Assembly: GCA_022736535.1 (NCBI GenBank)
Contig: DZCT01000245.1
Location: 1-7,476, forward strand
Reading direction: 5' to 3'
Source: Desulfatirhabdium butyrativorans
GTDB taxonomy: Bacteria > Desulfobacterota > Desulfobacteria > Desulfobacterales > JAIFKL01
DNA: 7,476 bases
Below the pieces are notes generated by a model, which saw only the letters and a program-made list of their open reading frames with translations, was not told the DNA's origin and did no database searches. A program made the position numbers and the translations under genes. Of the stretch, positions 1-6,367 are shown piece by piece (the first letter of the stretch is position 1; every line of letters begins with the position of its first letter).

Positions 1-142
1 CTTCCGGGTAAAACTGACCTGCCACTGCCGGTTCCCGCACTTTTCCGCTGAAAACCTGCTCCGAACTGTAAGTTATATTTCCGTTTTCAAGCCAAACAAA
101 GGTTGCCGCCAGCATCATCAAATAAAAAAAATACGGTTTCAA
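1..142 (-). CDS. Exported MEMO-family protein (AmmeMemoRadiSam system protein B-like), N-terminal fragment
   Basis: The minus strand encodes 47 residues from a TTG codon at 142-140 and runs off the left edge still open. Residues 36-46 read REPAVAGQFYP, the hallmark opening of the MEMO domain (family pattern roughly R-x-PAVAG-x-FYP). Before it lies a Lys followed by a hydrophobic stretch, about residues 3-18 (KPYFFYLMMLAATFVW), which looks like a signal peptide or membrane anchor. No lipobox cysteine is visible, so the mature protein is probably periplasmic or membrane-tethered. The TTG start is chosen because a near-perfect Shine-Dalgarno (AAGGAGG, 150-156) sits 7 nt upstream and because starting at the in-frame Met codons 9-10 would cut into the signal sequence. 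MEMO proteins are related to metal-dependent dioxygenases and often accompany AMMECR1 and radical-SAM partners, but their reaction is not settled. Only the N-terminus is visible, so the family call rests on one strong motif. Confidence 0.72.
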   Translation of the reverse strand, partial: MKPYFFYLMMLAATFVWLENGNITYSSEQVFSGKVREPAVAGQFYPE

Positions 143-149
143 TATGAAT

Positions 150-156
150 CCTCCTT
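150..156 (-). promoter_or_regulatory. Ribosome binding site of the MEMO-like gene
   Basis: On the minus strand the bases read AAGGAGG, followed by 7 nt and then TTG at 142-140. This match and spacing are what decide the non-ATG start of the leftward gene. Confidence 0.75.
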
Positions 157-159
157 TTA

Positions 160-233
160 CAATTATTTGAGGTTTGAGGTGTCATTCTGAGCGAAACTTC
201 GGGAAAAAACTCCCCGACCCCTCAATTATTTGA
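160..233. repeat. Small GC-rich insert flanked by an 11-bp direct repeat
   Basis: The 11-mer caattatttga occurs at 160-170 and again at 223-233. Between the copies lie 52 bases that differ in composition from the AT-rich surroundings. They include ggtttgaggt, the string gtcattctgagcga and a short inverted repeat, tcggg (199-203) with cccga (213-217). The outer parts also pair loosely (ttgagg with cctcaa). The arrangement resembles a tiny inserted element with a target-site duplication. The insert lies in the 5' untranslated region of the leftward MEMO-like gene, between its promoter and ribosome binding site. It shares gaggt/acccc-type units with the intergenic repeats at 3874-3946 and 6368-6432. 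An origin by replication slippage cannot be excluded. Confidence 0.55.
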
Positions 234-265
234 AATCAGAATAATTATATCCATGTAATCAATAA

Positions 266-294
266 ATTATGGCTGAAAATCCTTTCTGTGTCAA
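266..294 (-). promoter_or_regulatory. Sigma70-type promoter reading leftward into the MEMO-like gene
   Basis: On the minus strand TTGACA (294-289) is followed by a 17-nt spacer and CATAAT (271-266), that is a perfect -35 and a 5/6 -10 at the optimal spacing. Transcription would begin near 259 and give a leader of about 115 nt before the TTG start at 142, containing the GC-rich insert at 160-233. No experimental support is available; the call rests on consensus match, spacing and orientation. Confidence 0.65.
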
Positions 295-312
295 GTCTGA
301 AATAAGTTACAG

Positions 313-330
313 ACAGGATTATACAGGATT
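313..330. repeat. Short direct repeat acaggatt, two copies
   Basis: acaggatt occurs at 313-320 and 323-330, giving a 10-bp period. Strings of this kind (gacaggatt...acaggatt) are, from memory, frequent intergenic debris in repeat-rich bacterial genomes. No function is evident. The surrounding stretch 300-417 holds no supported gene or RNA. Confidence 0.4.
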
Positions 331-417
331 GTCGGCGGCATGGCGGAATATCTTGTTTATACCGTATCATCATGTTCATGCCCTTCCGCTGTTTCTCCGC
401 CGGCTTTCAATTTCATG

Positions 418-447
418 TTGACATATCTCCGGAATATGATTTATTCT
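418..447 (+). promoter_or_regulatory. ruvB: Candidate rightward sigma70-type promoter upstream of ruvB
   Basis: TTGACA at 418-423 is a perfect -35. With an 18-nt spacer the -10 would be TATTCT (442-447), matching four of six consensus positions. It is the best rightward promoter I see in 143-707. A transcript from here would pass through the whole MITE-like repeat (521-662) before reaching ruvB at 708, giving a leader of roughly 250 nt with strong secondary structure. The -10 is only moderate, so the call is tentative. Confidence 0.4.
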
Positions 448-520
448 GATAAAATAATTTTGTTTCGTCCGTCAGGCTGAAACATACCGCAATTTAATAA
501 AATAGGAGTTACGCAGTTGC

Positions 521-662
521 GGTCTCGTTCCCACGCTCCGCGTCCGGCTCCGGAGTGCTAAAATGAAATTTTAGCAAGTATTAAGTGCTAAAATTCGTTG
601 CGCTCCGCTTTTATAAGATGACGCACTCCGGACGTTCTCACGCAGAGCGTGGGAACGAGGTC
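521..662. repeat. MITE-like dispersed repeat with terminal inverted repeats
   Basis: The 15-mer ctcgttcccacgctc (524-538) has its exact reverse complement at 645-659. The similarity continues inward imperfectly to about 35 bp per end, both arms reaching a tccggagtg motif. The core contains a perfect hairpin, gctaaaat (557-564), gaa loop, attttagc (568-575), and a second copy of agtgctaaaat (554-564 and 584-594). The right half recurs inverted at 7406-7476, including a 32-base exact match (602-633 against 7441-7472), so this is a dispersed family rather than a unique palindrome. It encodes no transposase and would have to be mobilised by another element's enzyme. It separates ruvB from its candidate promoter and creates a false in-frame GTG extension of ruvB from 585. 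Confidence 0.75.
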
Positions 663-707
663 AGAATTATTTTTCCGGAAACCTGTATCGGGAATAAAAA
701 ATATCTC

Positions 708-1727
708 ATGAAAAATGATGTCCTGAAATATTCGTCCGACAAACGCGGTATTGTCTCAAATGACTGTCTGCCCCTTGACCGGGAGCCTGAAATTCTCTCT
801 TTGAGGCCCGAACTTATGTCGGACTATGTGGGGCAGAGCGACACGGTTGAAACCCTGAAAATCGCCATCGAAGCTGCCAAAAAACGCAGCGACATCTTGG
901 ATCATCTCCTTTTTCACGGCCCCCCGGGGCTTGGAAAAACAACGCTGGCGCATATTATCGCCAATGAAATGGGAAGCCGTCTGACAATCACCTCGGGTCC
1001 CTCGCTTGAAAAAGGCGGCGATCTGATCGGAATGCTGACGCATCTTGAAGAGGGAGATGTGCTGTTTGTGGACGAGATTCACCGAATCCCCAAAACAGTC
1101 GAAGAATTTCTCTATCCCGCGATGGAAGATTTTGCGGTTGATTTCGTGTTTGACAAAGGCATTCATGCGCGAAGCCACCGATACCGTCTGAAACGCTTCA
1201 CGCTTATCGGCGCGACCACCCGAGTGGGACTGCTTTCCGCGCCGTTGCGGGACCGGTTCGGGATTTTCAGAAGTCTTGATTTCTACAATGAAAATGATCT
1301 GATGAAAATTGCCGAACGCTCCGCCGCGCTGCTGAACATCCCGCTTGACAATGACGCGTCCGCAGAACTTGCCAAACGCTCCAGAGGCACGCCGCGCATT
1401 GTCAACCGGCTGCTCAGGCGGGTCAGAGATTATGCCGAAGTGCGGGCTGACGGTCTGATTTCAAAGGAAATTGTGGGGGCTGCGCTGTCTTTGGAAGGCG
1501 TTGACGAGATGGGACTGACAACGCTGGATCGCCGTTATCTCAGGACAGTCATTGAATTTTACAAGGGCGGTCCCGTGGGAATCGAAGCCATTGCCGCCAC
1601 GCTTCAGGAAGAAAGCGACACGCTGGTGGATGTTGTCGAACCCTTTCTCCTGAAAATCGGACTGCTCACCCGCACATCGAGCGGAAGAAAGGCTTCAAAA
1701 ACTGCTTACAAACTTATGGGAGTCTGA
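708..1727 (+). CDS. ruvB: Holliday junction branch migration ATPase RuvB
   Basis: This 339-residue protein has the usual RuvB length. RuvB is the hexameric AAA+ motor that, with RuvA, drives branch migration of Holliday junctions in recombinational repair in the cytoplasm. Walker A is GPPGLGKTT (71-79) and Walker B contains DEIH (122-125). Sensor 1 lies in GATTR (168-172), the arginine-finger box LRDRFG is at 180-185 and sensor 2 is in GTPRIVNRLL (227-236). A winged-helix DNA-binding domain fills the C-terminus (about 265-339). The ATG at 708 is chosen because the open frame back to a GTG at 585 runs through a dispersed repeat and encodes nothing RuvB-like; the Shine-Dalgarno is weak. The RuvA-contacting beta-hairpin region (148-165) departs from the common GPxARSIRLDLPPFTL pattern. 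ruvA and ruvC are not in the window. The chemoreceptor gene follows after 83 nt, and co-transcription is possible but unproven. Confidence 0.95.
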   Translation: MKNDVLKYSSDKRGIVSNDCLPLDREPEILSLRPELMSDYVGQSDTVETLKIAIEAAKKRSDILDHLLFHGPPGLGKTTLAHIIANEMGSRLTITSGPSLEKGGDLIGMLTHLEEGDVLFVDEIHRIPKTVEEFLYPAMEDFAVDFVFDKGIHARSHRYRLKRFTLIGATTRVGLLSAPLRDRFGIFRSLDFYNENDLMKIAERSAALLNIPLDNDASAELAKRSRGTPRIVNRLLRRVRDYAEVRADGLISKEIVGAALSLEGVDEMGLTTLDRRYLRTVIEFYKGGPVGIEAIAATLQEESDTLVDVVEPFLLKIGLLTRTSSGRKASKTAYKLMGV

Positions 1728-1798
1728 TCTGACCTCATTAATTCTGACGGCAGGGACAGGACTCCGGCTTGTCCTCTCAAACAATCTTCCAAATAATC

Positions 1799-1804
1799 AA
1801 GGAG
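1799..1804 (+). promoter_or_regulatory. Ribosome binding site of the chemoreceptor gene
   Basis: AAGGAG lies 6 nt before the ATG at 1811. It decides the start: the open frame extends 14 codons further upstream to 1769, but that extension has no such site and would put polar residues ahead of the first membrane segment. Confidence 0.8.
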
Positions 1805-1810
1805 ACGAAT

Positions 1811-3865
1811 ATGATCCATTTTATCCGCAGTAATCTGATGAGACGTTTGGTATTTCTTTTTCTGGGAGCGGTGCTGACGCCCATTATCATCCTGTCATGT
1901 TTTGTGTTTTATCACGCCAAAGCATCGCTGAATGCAGCGGCTTCGGACAAGCTTTCTGTTGTGACCGAAATCAGAAAAAGTCAGGTTTTAAACTACTTTA
2001 AGGAAAGGCTGGAAGATGTGAGAGTTCTGGCGGAATCCGAAGATGTCAGGCAGGTGCTTAAACAGTTAAACAACTATTCTGAGCTGACAAAAGAAAATGA
2101 AAACAAGATGATATTTCATGAAAGTTTCAGCGTCAATTCAGAATTGTATGCCAATATCTGCAAAAGCGTGGACCCTTTTTTCAAAAAATATATGGAAGGC
2201 TACGGCTATAACAATATTTTTCTGATGTGCAAAAAAGAGGGCTATGTCGTGTATGCGGCCAAACGGAATCGTGAAGTCGGAACAAGTCTGAAAACAGGTC
2301 CCTATAAAAATTCTGTGCTGGCAAAACTGTGGGAAAACGTGATAAAAGAAGAAAAGCTTCTGGCAGAAGATTTTGCAGTATATGAGCCTACAGGTGAAAC
2401 CGTTATTTTTATCGCCGCGCCGGTGTTTGATGAAAAAGGCGGGTTATCGGCTGTCATCGCCCTGCAAATCAGCGCGGATCAGGTTAAAGAAATTATGAAG
2501 CGCAGAAAAGGCATGGGAGAAACCGGCAGAACTTTTTTAGTGGGAGAAGATTTTCTCGTGCGTTCATATTCTGTCTCAGAGACGCCGCTGACGGTCATGA
2601 AAGACAAAATCGCCACGCCGGCTGTGCATAAGGCATTGAACGGACAGGCTGGCACAGAACTGATACAGCATGACAGCGGGCTGAGATTTCTGAGTTCCTA
2701 TTCCCGGGTGGGGCTGAAAGAACTTGAGGGCATCAGTTTTGACTGGGCGATTGTTTCGGAAATTGATGAAGCCGAAGCCGTTGCACCCATCAGAACGCTC
2801 GGATTCCACATTCTGTGGGCAGGGCTTGCGCTGATGATTTTCGGATGCGGGATCGGTTATCTTTCAGCCCGCTCTATCGCCAATCCCCTGAAAAAGCTGT
2901 CTGACAGGGTTCGGCGGCTGGCGCTCGGCGATCTGACCGTTTCGGGTTTTCGTCAGGAACGTGCCGACGAAGTGGGCGTTCTGATGAATGCCTTTCAGGA
3001 TATGCTGCAAATTCTGCGGGATCAGACCCGGCGTGTTATGGAAAGCACCAACTCGCTTTCCGCGGCCGCGAGCCAGATTTCTGTCACTGCCGCACAATTG
3101 GCTGCCAGTTCTTCGGAAACTTCGACTTCGGTTGCGGAGATCAGCACCACGGTTGAGGAAGTCCGGCAGACGGCCCGGGTTTCCAATGAAAAAGCGAACA
3201 ACGTCGCGGAGCGGGCAAAACAGGCAAGTCAGATTTCCGAACTCGGCAGAAAATCCACGGAAGACGCCATTTCCGGCATGAAGCGCATCAAAGAAGAAAT
3301 GGCTTATGTAGCTGAGAGTATTGTCAAACTGAGCGAGCAGACCCAGAGCATCGGCGAAATCATCAGCGCGGTGAACGATCTGGCGGATCAGTCGAATCTG
3401 CTGTCGGTGAATGCCTCCATAGAAGCGGCAAAAGCCGGAGAACACGGCAAAGGTTTTGCGGTGGTGGCGCAGGAAGTGAAATCGCTGGCGGATCAGTCCA
3501 AAGAAGCCACAAGTCAGGTGAAAAGCATCCTCAGCGATATTCAGAAGGCAACCAGCGCGGCGGTGATGGCGACAGAGCGGGGGAGCAAAGCGGTTGAAAG
3601 CGGGGTGTATCTGTCTTCGCAACTCGGAGACTCGGTGGGCATATTGTCCCGAAGCGTGATGGATTCCGCTCAGGCAGCCGTTCAGATTGCCGCGTCCAGT
3701 CAGGAGCAGTTGATCGGCATGGATCAGTTGGCGCAGGCAATGGAAAATATCAAAGAAGCCAGTTTTCAGAATGTGGACGGCGCGAGACAGTTGGAGCGCG
3801 CCACAAAAGACCTTGAAGAATTGGGAAGAAAACTGAAAGAAGTCTCCGACAAATTTAAGGTGTAG
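1811..3865 (+). CDS. Methyl-accepting chemotaxis protein with double-Cache-type periplasmic sensor
   Basis: This 684-residue inner-membrane receptor should sense a periplasmic ligand or surface cue and control the hybrid CheA kinase encoded next. A basic N-terminus precedes TM1 (about 13-34). A periplasmic region of about 295 residues follows, with motifs seen in double-Cache sensors, such as a GTSLKTGPYKNS stretch and GETGRTFLVGEDFLVRS. TM2 is about 331-353, then a HAMP domain (about 354-408) and the cytoplasmic signalling coiled coil. The kinase-contacting tip (about 524-564) has LADQSNLLSVNASIEAAKAG, then HGKGFAVVAQEVKSLADQS. Methylation-like sites remain visible, EE at 449-450 and QE at 631-632, although neither matches the consensus perfectly. 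There is no C-terminal NWETF-type CheR-docking pentapeptide. It is 84 nt from the kinase gene and fills the WspA position in a Wsp-like cluster, but WspA's usual sensor differs, so I give no symbol. The ligand cannot be predicted. Confidence 0.93.
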   Translation: MIHFIRSNLMRRLVFLFLGAVLTPIIILSCFVFYHAKASLNAAASDKLSVVTEIRKSQVLNYFKERLEDVRVLAESEDVRQVLKQLNNYSELTKENENKMIFHESFSVNSELYANICKSVDPFFKKYMEGYGYNNIFLMCKKEGYVVYAAKRNREVGTSLKTGPYKNSVLAKLWENVIKEEKLLAEDFAVYEPTGETVIFIAAPVFDEKGGLSAVIALQISADQVKEIMKRRKGMGETGRTFLVGEDFLVRSYSVSETPLTVMKDKIATPAVHKALNGQAGTELIQHDSGLRFLSSYSRVGLKELEGISFDWAIVSEIDEAEAVAPIRTLGFHILWAGLALMIFGCGIGYLSARSIANPLKKLSDRVRRLALGDLTVSGFRQERADEVGVLMNAFQDMLQILRDQTRRVMESTNSLSAAASQISVTAAQLAASSSETSTSVAEISTTVEEVRQTARVSNEKANNVAERAKQASQISELGRKSTEDAISGMKRIKEEMAYVAESIVKLSEQTQSIGEIISAVNDLADQSNLLSVNASIEAAKAGEHGKGFAVVAQEVKSLADQSKEATSQVKSILSDIQKATSAAVMATERGSKAVESGVYLSSQLGDSVGILSRSVMDSAQAAVQIAASSQEQLIGMDQLAQAMENIKEASFQNVDGARQLERATKDLEELGRKLKEVSDKFKV

Positions 3866-3873
3866 TTTTCACA

Positions 3874-3946
3874 GGTTCGGGGTTTGAGGTTCGAGGTAAG
3901 ACCTCTCACCCCGCACCCCGTCTATTCTTAGCATGGGCCGAACCCC
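3874..3946. repeat. Heptad-periodic GC-rich inverted repeat between receptor and kinase genes
   Basis: This intergenic segment is built of about 7-nt units. The left arm reads ggttcgg, ggtttga, ggttcga, ggt (3874-3897), the loop is aag (3898-3900) and the right arm is acctctc, accccgc, accccgt (3901-3921), with a further cgaacccc at 3939-3946. The core gaggt-aag-acctc is a perfect 5-bp stem and about 15 of the inner 20 positions pair. No T-tract follows, so it is not a standard intrinsic terminator. It ends only 3 nt before the kinase ATG and no Shine-Dalgarno is visible there. The same repeat family lies at 6368-6432, again just before a start codon. Confidence 0.65.
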
Positions 3947-3949
3947 GCT

Positions 3950-6358
3950 ATGAACGAAGAAGCTTTGCTCAAAAAACTTAGGGAAGCATTCAGGCTGGAA
4001 TCTGCCGAAAGGCTGGCAAATCTCTCCGCGGGTCTGATAGACCTTGAAAAAGCAGACACAGACGAACTGCGGCGTCCGGTGCTGGAGGTGGTTTTTCGGG
4101 AAGCGCACAGTCTGAAAGGCGCGGCACGGGCGGTCAATCTGACGGAAATTGAAAGTCTTTGCCAGTCTGTCGAGAGCCTGTTCGCGGCTTTGAAAAAAAA
4201 TGCCGTTCCGCTGTCGCCGGCGGTTTTTGATACGCTTCATGATTCGGTCAGAATCATTGAAAATTTTTTAACAGAACCGTCTGCTCATCATAAGGCGGAA
4301 ATTGAAAAACTGCTTTCCCGGCTGGAAGAACTGAAACGTAAGGGCGAATTTGCGGACAAAGCGGCGCCGGAACCGCCGCCGATGCCTGTCCGTGAGAGAC
4401 CGGAAGACAAGACCCGGGAACCGGGAACCGAGAGCCGAGAGTCAAAAGCAGATAACCGGGAATCAAAAGCAGATATTCCGGAGCCGGTATGCAATATCCA
4501 AGAGCCGCAAGCCAAGAGTCCGCAGGCGCAGACCGCTCTTCCGGGCAGACCTCTGATTTCGGAAACGGTAAGGATTGCCGCGGCAAAATTGGACAAACTG
4601 CTGGTACAGGCAGAGGAGCTTTCTTCTTTAAAGCTTGCCTCTCATCAGCGGGTATTGAATTTACGTGAGATTTCAGGTTCTTTTGAACGATGGAAAAAAG
4701 AATGGAATCGGATGGAGTCGGAATTTCGGATTCTGCGGACTCAGGTTCAGAAAGAAAAAAGCAATGAAAGCCGGGATACAGATAGCACCGCGTTGGCAGG
4801 TCTGATGAGTTTTGCGGATTGGAATCACGAACATAACGAGGCGCTGGGGCGTGAAATCCGGCGCGTCACAAAAGCGGCGGAAAGCGATCATCGCGTATTT
4901 TCCAAGAGGGTGAATGATCTGCTGGATGATATGAAAAAAGTGATGATGCTTCCTTTTTCAACGCTGTTTGAAATGTTTCCGAGAATGGTTCGGGACCTTT
5001 CACGGAATCAGTGCAAAGAATTGGATTTTATGATTGAAGGCAGCGAAATTGAAATTGACCGGCGGATTCTGGAAGAAATCAAAGACCCTCTGATTCATCT
5101 GCTGCGAAATGCTGTTGATCACGGATTGGAAGAACCGGAGGTCAGGCAGAAGCGGGGAAAACCGCGCCACGGCGCGGTCAGACTGCGGGTTTCCCAGATT
5201 GAAAGCAGCAAAGTTGAAATTGTGCTTTCAGATGACGGAAACGGCATTGATCTGGATCAGATACGGGAACAGGCTGTCGCGTCCGGCATTCTCTCGGAAA
5301 AAGAAGCGAAAAATCTCAAAGACCCGGAGGCATTGCCGCTGATTTTCCGCTCCGGCATTTCATCGAGCAAAATTATCACGGAAATTTCAGGCAGAGGGCT
5401 GGGGCTTGCCATTGTTCATGAAAAAATTGAAAAGCTCGGCGGGATGCTGTTTGTGGAAACCGCCTTGGAAAAAGGCTCGTCTTTCAGGATGGAACTGCCC
5501 GTGACGCTGGCGACATTCAGGGGGATTTTGGTGCGCGCGGCAGACGATCTGTTCATCGTGCCGGGCGCGCAGGTGGAACGCGTACTGAAAATCCGGCAGG
5601 AATCGGTGAAAACAGTGGAAAACAGACCCACCGTTTCTTTTGACAGTCAGGTGCTGCCCCTTGCGGAGCTTGCCGAAGTTTTAAAAATATCCTCCGGTTC
5701 GCAATATCCGGATTCGGAACAGGAAAACTCGGATTTCCTGACCATGATGGTTCTGGGAACCGGTCAGAAGCGGATTGCGTTTCAGGTGGAGGAAGTGCTT
5801 TCGGAACAGGAGGTTCTGGTCAAAAGCCTCGGCAGACAGCTTAACCGGGTTCCCAACATTGCCGGCGCGACCATTCTGGGAAACGGAAAAGTCGTGCCGA
5901 TTCTGAATGTCCATGATCTGCTCAAATCCGCAGCATCGGAAAACAGGGTTTATACGCGCCGAACCGAACCGTCTCGGACTGAAGCAGAAACAAAGCGTCA
6001 TGCGATTCTGGTCGCCGAGGATTCCATCACTTCCAGAATGCTGATCAAAAATATTTTAGAATCCGCGGGATATGCTGTGAAAACGGCTGTTGACGGCAGG
6101 GATGCCTATACAATTCTCAAAAGCGAAAGCTTTGATGCGGTGATTTCGGATGTGGAAATGCCGAGAATGAACGGATTTGAACTCACGGAACATATCCGCA
6201 GTAACGGGAAACTCGCAGATACGCCGGTCATTCTGCTGACAAATCTGGATTCCCGCGAAGACCGGGAACGGGGGATTGACGTGGGCGCGAACGCCTATCT
6301 TGTGAAAACCGGTTTTGATCAGAGCAATCTGCTTGATATTATCGGAAGGCTAGTTTAA
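3950..6358 (+). CDS. Hybrid CheA-type histidine kinase (Hpt-P3-HATPase-CheW-REC), WspE-like
   Basis: This 802-residue cytoplasmic kinase should couple the upstream receptor to the downstream diguanylate cyclase. The Hpt domain (1-107) carries the phospho-acceptor H53 in AHSLKGAAR. A low-complexity linker (108-200) replaces the P2 domain, and part of it is a heptapeptide repeat. P3 and a long helical segment span about 205-345. The HATPase has the N-box HLLRNAVDHG (383-392), DDGNG (428-432) and GRGLGLAIV (481-489). A CheW-like domain (about 515-660) should dock onto the receptor array. The REC domain (about 685-802) has E690/D691, acceptor D734, T764 and K786. Domain order and the N-terminal pattern FRLE...LSAGL...HSLKGAAR resemble WspE of the Wsp pathway. 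The ATG at 3950 starts directly at the Hpt helix but lacks a recognisable Shine-Dalgarno because a repeat lies upstream. The REC domain may act as a phosphate sink. CheA-type function is near certain; the Wsp assignment is inferred. Confidence 0.93.
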   Translation: MNEEALLKKLREAFRLESAERLANLSAGLIDLEKADTDELRRPVLEVVFREAHSLKGAARAVNLTEIESLCQSVESLFAALKKNAVPLSPAVFDTLHDSVRIIENFLTEPSAHHKAEIEKLLSRLEELKRKGEFADKAAPEPPPMPVRERPEDKTREPGTESRESKADNRESKADIPEPVCNIQEPQAKSPQAQTALPGRPLISETVRIAAAKLDKLLVQAEELSSLKLASHQRVLNLREISGSFERWKKEWNRMESEFRILRTQVQKEKSNESRDTDSTALAGLMSFADWNHEHNEALGREIRRVTKAAESDHRVFSKRVNDLLDDMKKVMMLPFSTLFEMFPRMVRDLSRNQCKELDFMIEGSEIEIDRRILEEIKDPLIHLLRNAVDHGLEEPEVRQKRGKPRHGAVRLRVSQIESSKVEIVLSDDGNGIDLDQIREQAVASGILSEKEAKNLKDPEALPLIFRSGISSSKIITEISGRGLGLAIVHEKIEKLGGMLFVETALEKGSSFRMELPVTLATFRGILVRAADDLFIVPGAQVERVLKIRQESVKTVENRPTVSFDSQVLPLAELAEVLKISSGSQYPDSEQENSDFLTMMVLGTGQKRIAFQVEEVLSEQEVLVKSLGRQLNRVPNIAGATILGNGKVVPILNVHDLLKSAASENRVYTRRTEPSRTEAETKRHAILVAEDSITSRMLIKNILESAGYAVKTAVDGRDAYTILKSESFDAVISDVEMPRMNGFELTEHIRSNGKLADTPVILLTNLDSREDRERGIDVGANAYLVKTGFDQSNLLDIIGRLV
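4415..4533 (+). repeat. 7-nt-phased repeat inside the kinase gene, encoding a heptapeptide-repeat linker
   Basis: Seventeen consecutive 7-nt windows can be laid end to end here. They begin cgggaac, cgggaac, and later include caaaagc (4443-4449 and 4464-4470), caagagc (4499-4505) and caagagt (4513-4519). Later units are degenerate but keep the phase. Three units make 21 nt, so the protein shows a 7-residue period (residues 156-194), with RESKADN followed by RESKADI the clearest pair. Every reading frame tends to stay open, which explains the spurious antisense frames here. The array sits in the Hpt-P3 linker, a region tolerant of length change. Confidence 0.7.
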
Positions 6359-6367
6359 ACAAAAAAA

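Noticed and set aside
340..480. 46-codon plus-strand ORF in the intergenic region
   Set aside because: It has no ribosome binding site and no recognisable family; its Ser/Pro/Cys-rich composition looks like translated non-coding DNA, and it overlaps the candidate promoter.
585..707. Upstream extension of ruvB from a GTG at 585
   Set aside because: The 41 extra codons run through the MITE-like repeat, resemble no RuvB N-terminus and lack a ribosome binding site; ATG 708 gives a normal-length RuvB.
1754..1775. Hairpin after ruvB (ggaca with tgtcc, or aggac with gtcct) as a terminator
   Set aside because: The stem is only 5 bp and no T-tract follows; it is not convincing as an intrinsic terminator.
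1769..1797. Possible promoter TTGTCC-17-AATAAT before the chemoreceptor gene
   Set aside because: The start of transcription would fall inside the ribosome binding site at about 1804, leaving almost no leader; the -35 matches only 4/6.
1769..1810. Upstream extension of the chemoreceptor gene by 14 codons
   Set aside because: The AAGGAG site at 1799-1804 is correctly spaced for ATG 1811, and the extension adds polar residues ahead of the first membrane segment.
2864..3622. 252-codon antisense ORF within the chemoreceptor gene
   Set aside because: It is an antisense shadow of the conserved, GC-rich signalling domain; its Arg/His/Phe-rich translation has no recognisable domain.
3874..4533. CRISPR array
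   Set aside because: The repeats are 7-nt units without spacers of regular length, so there is no repeat-spacer architecture and no cas gene nearby.
4254..4596. Two overlapping antisense ORFs with internal heptapeptide repeats opposite the kinase linker
   Set aside because: They are open because a 7-nt-phased array avoids stops in all frames; they lack ribosome binding sites and recognisable domains.
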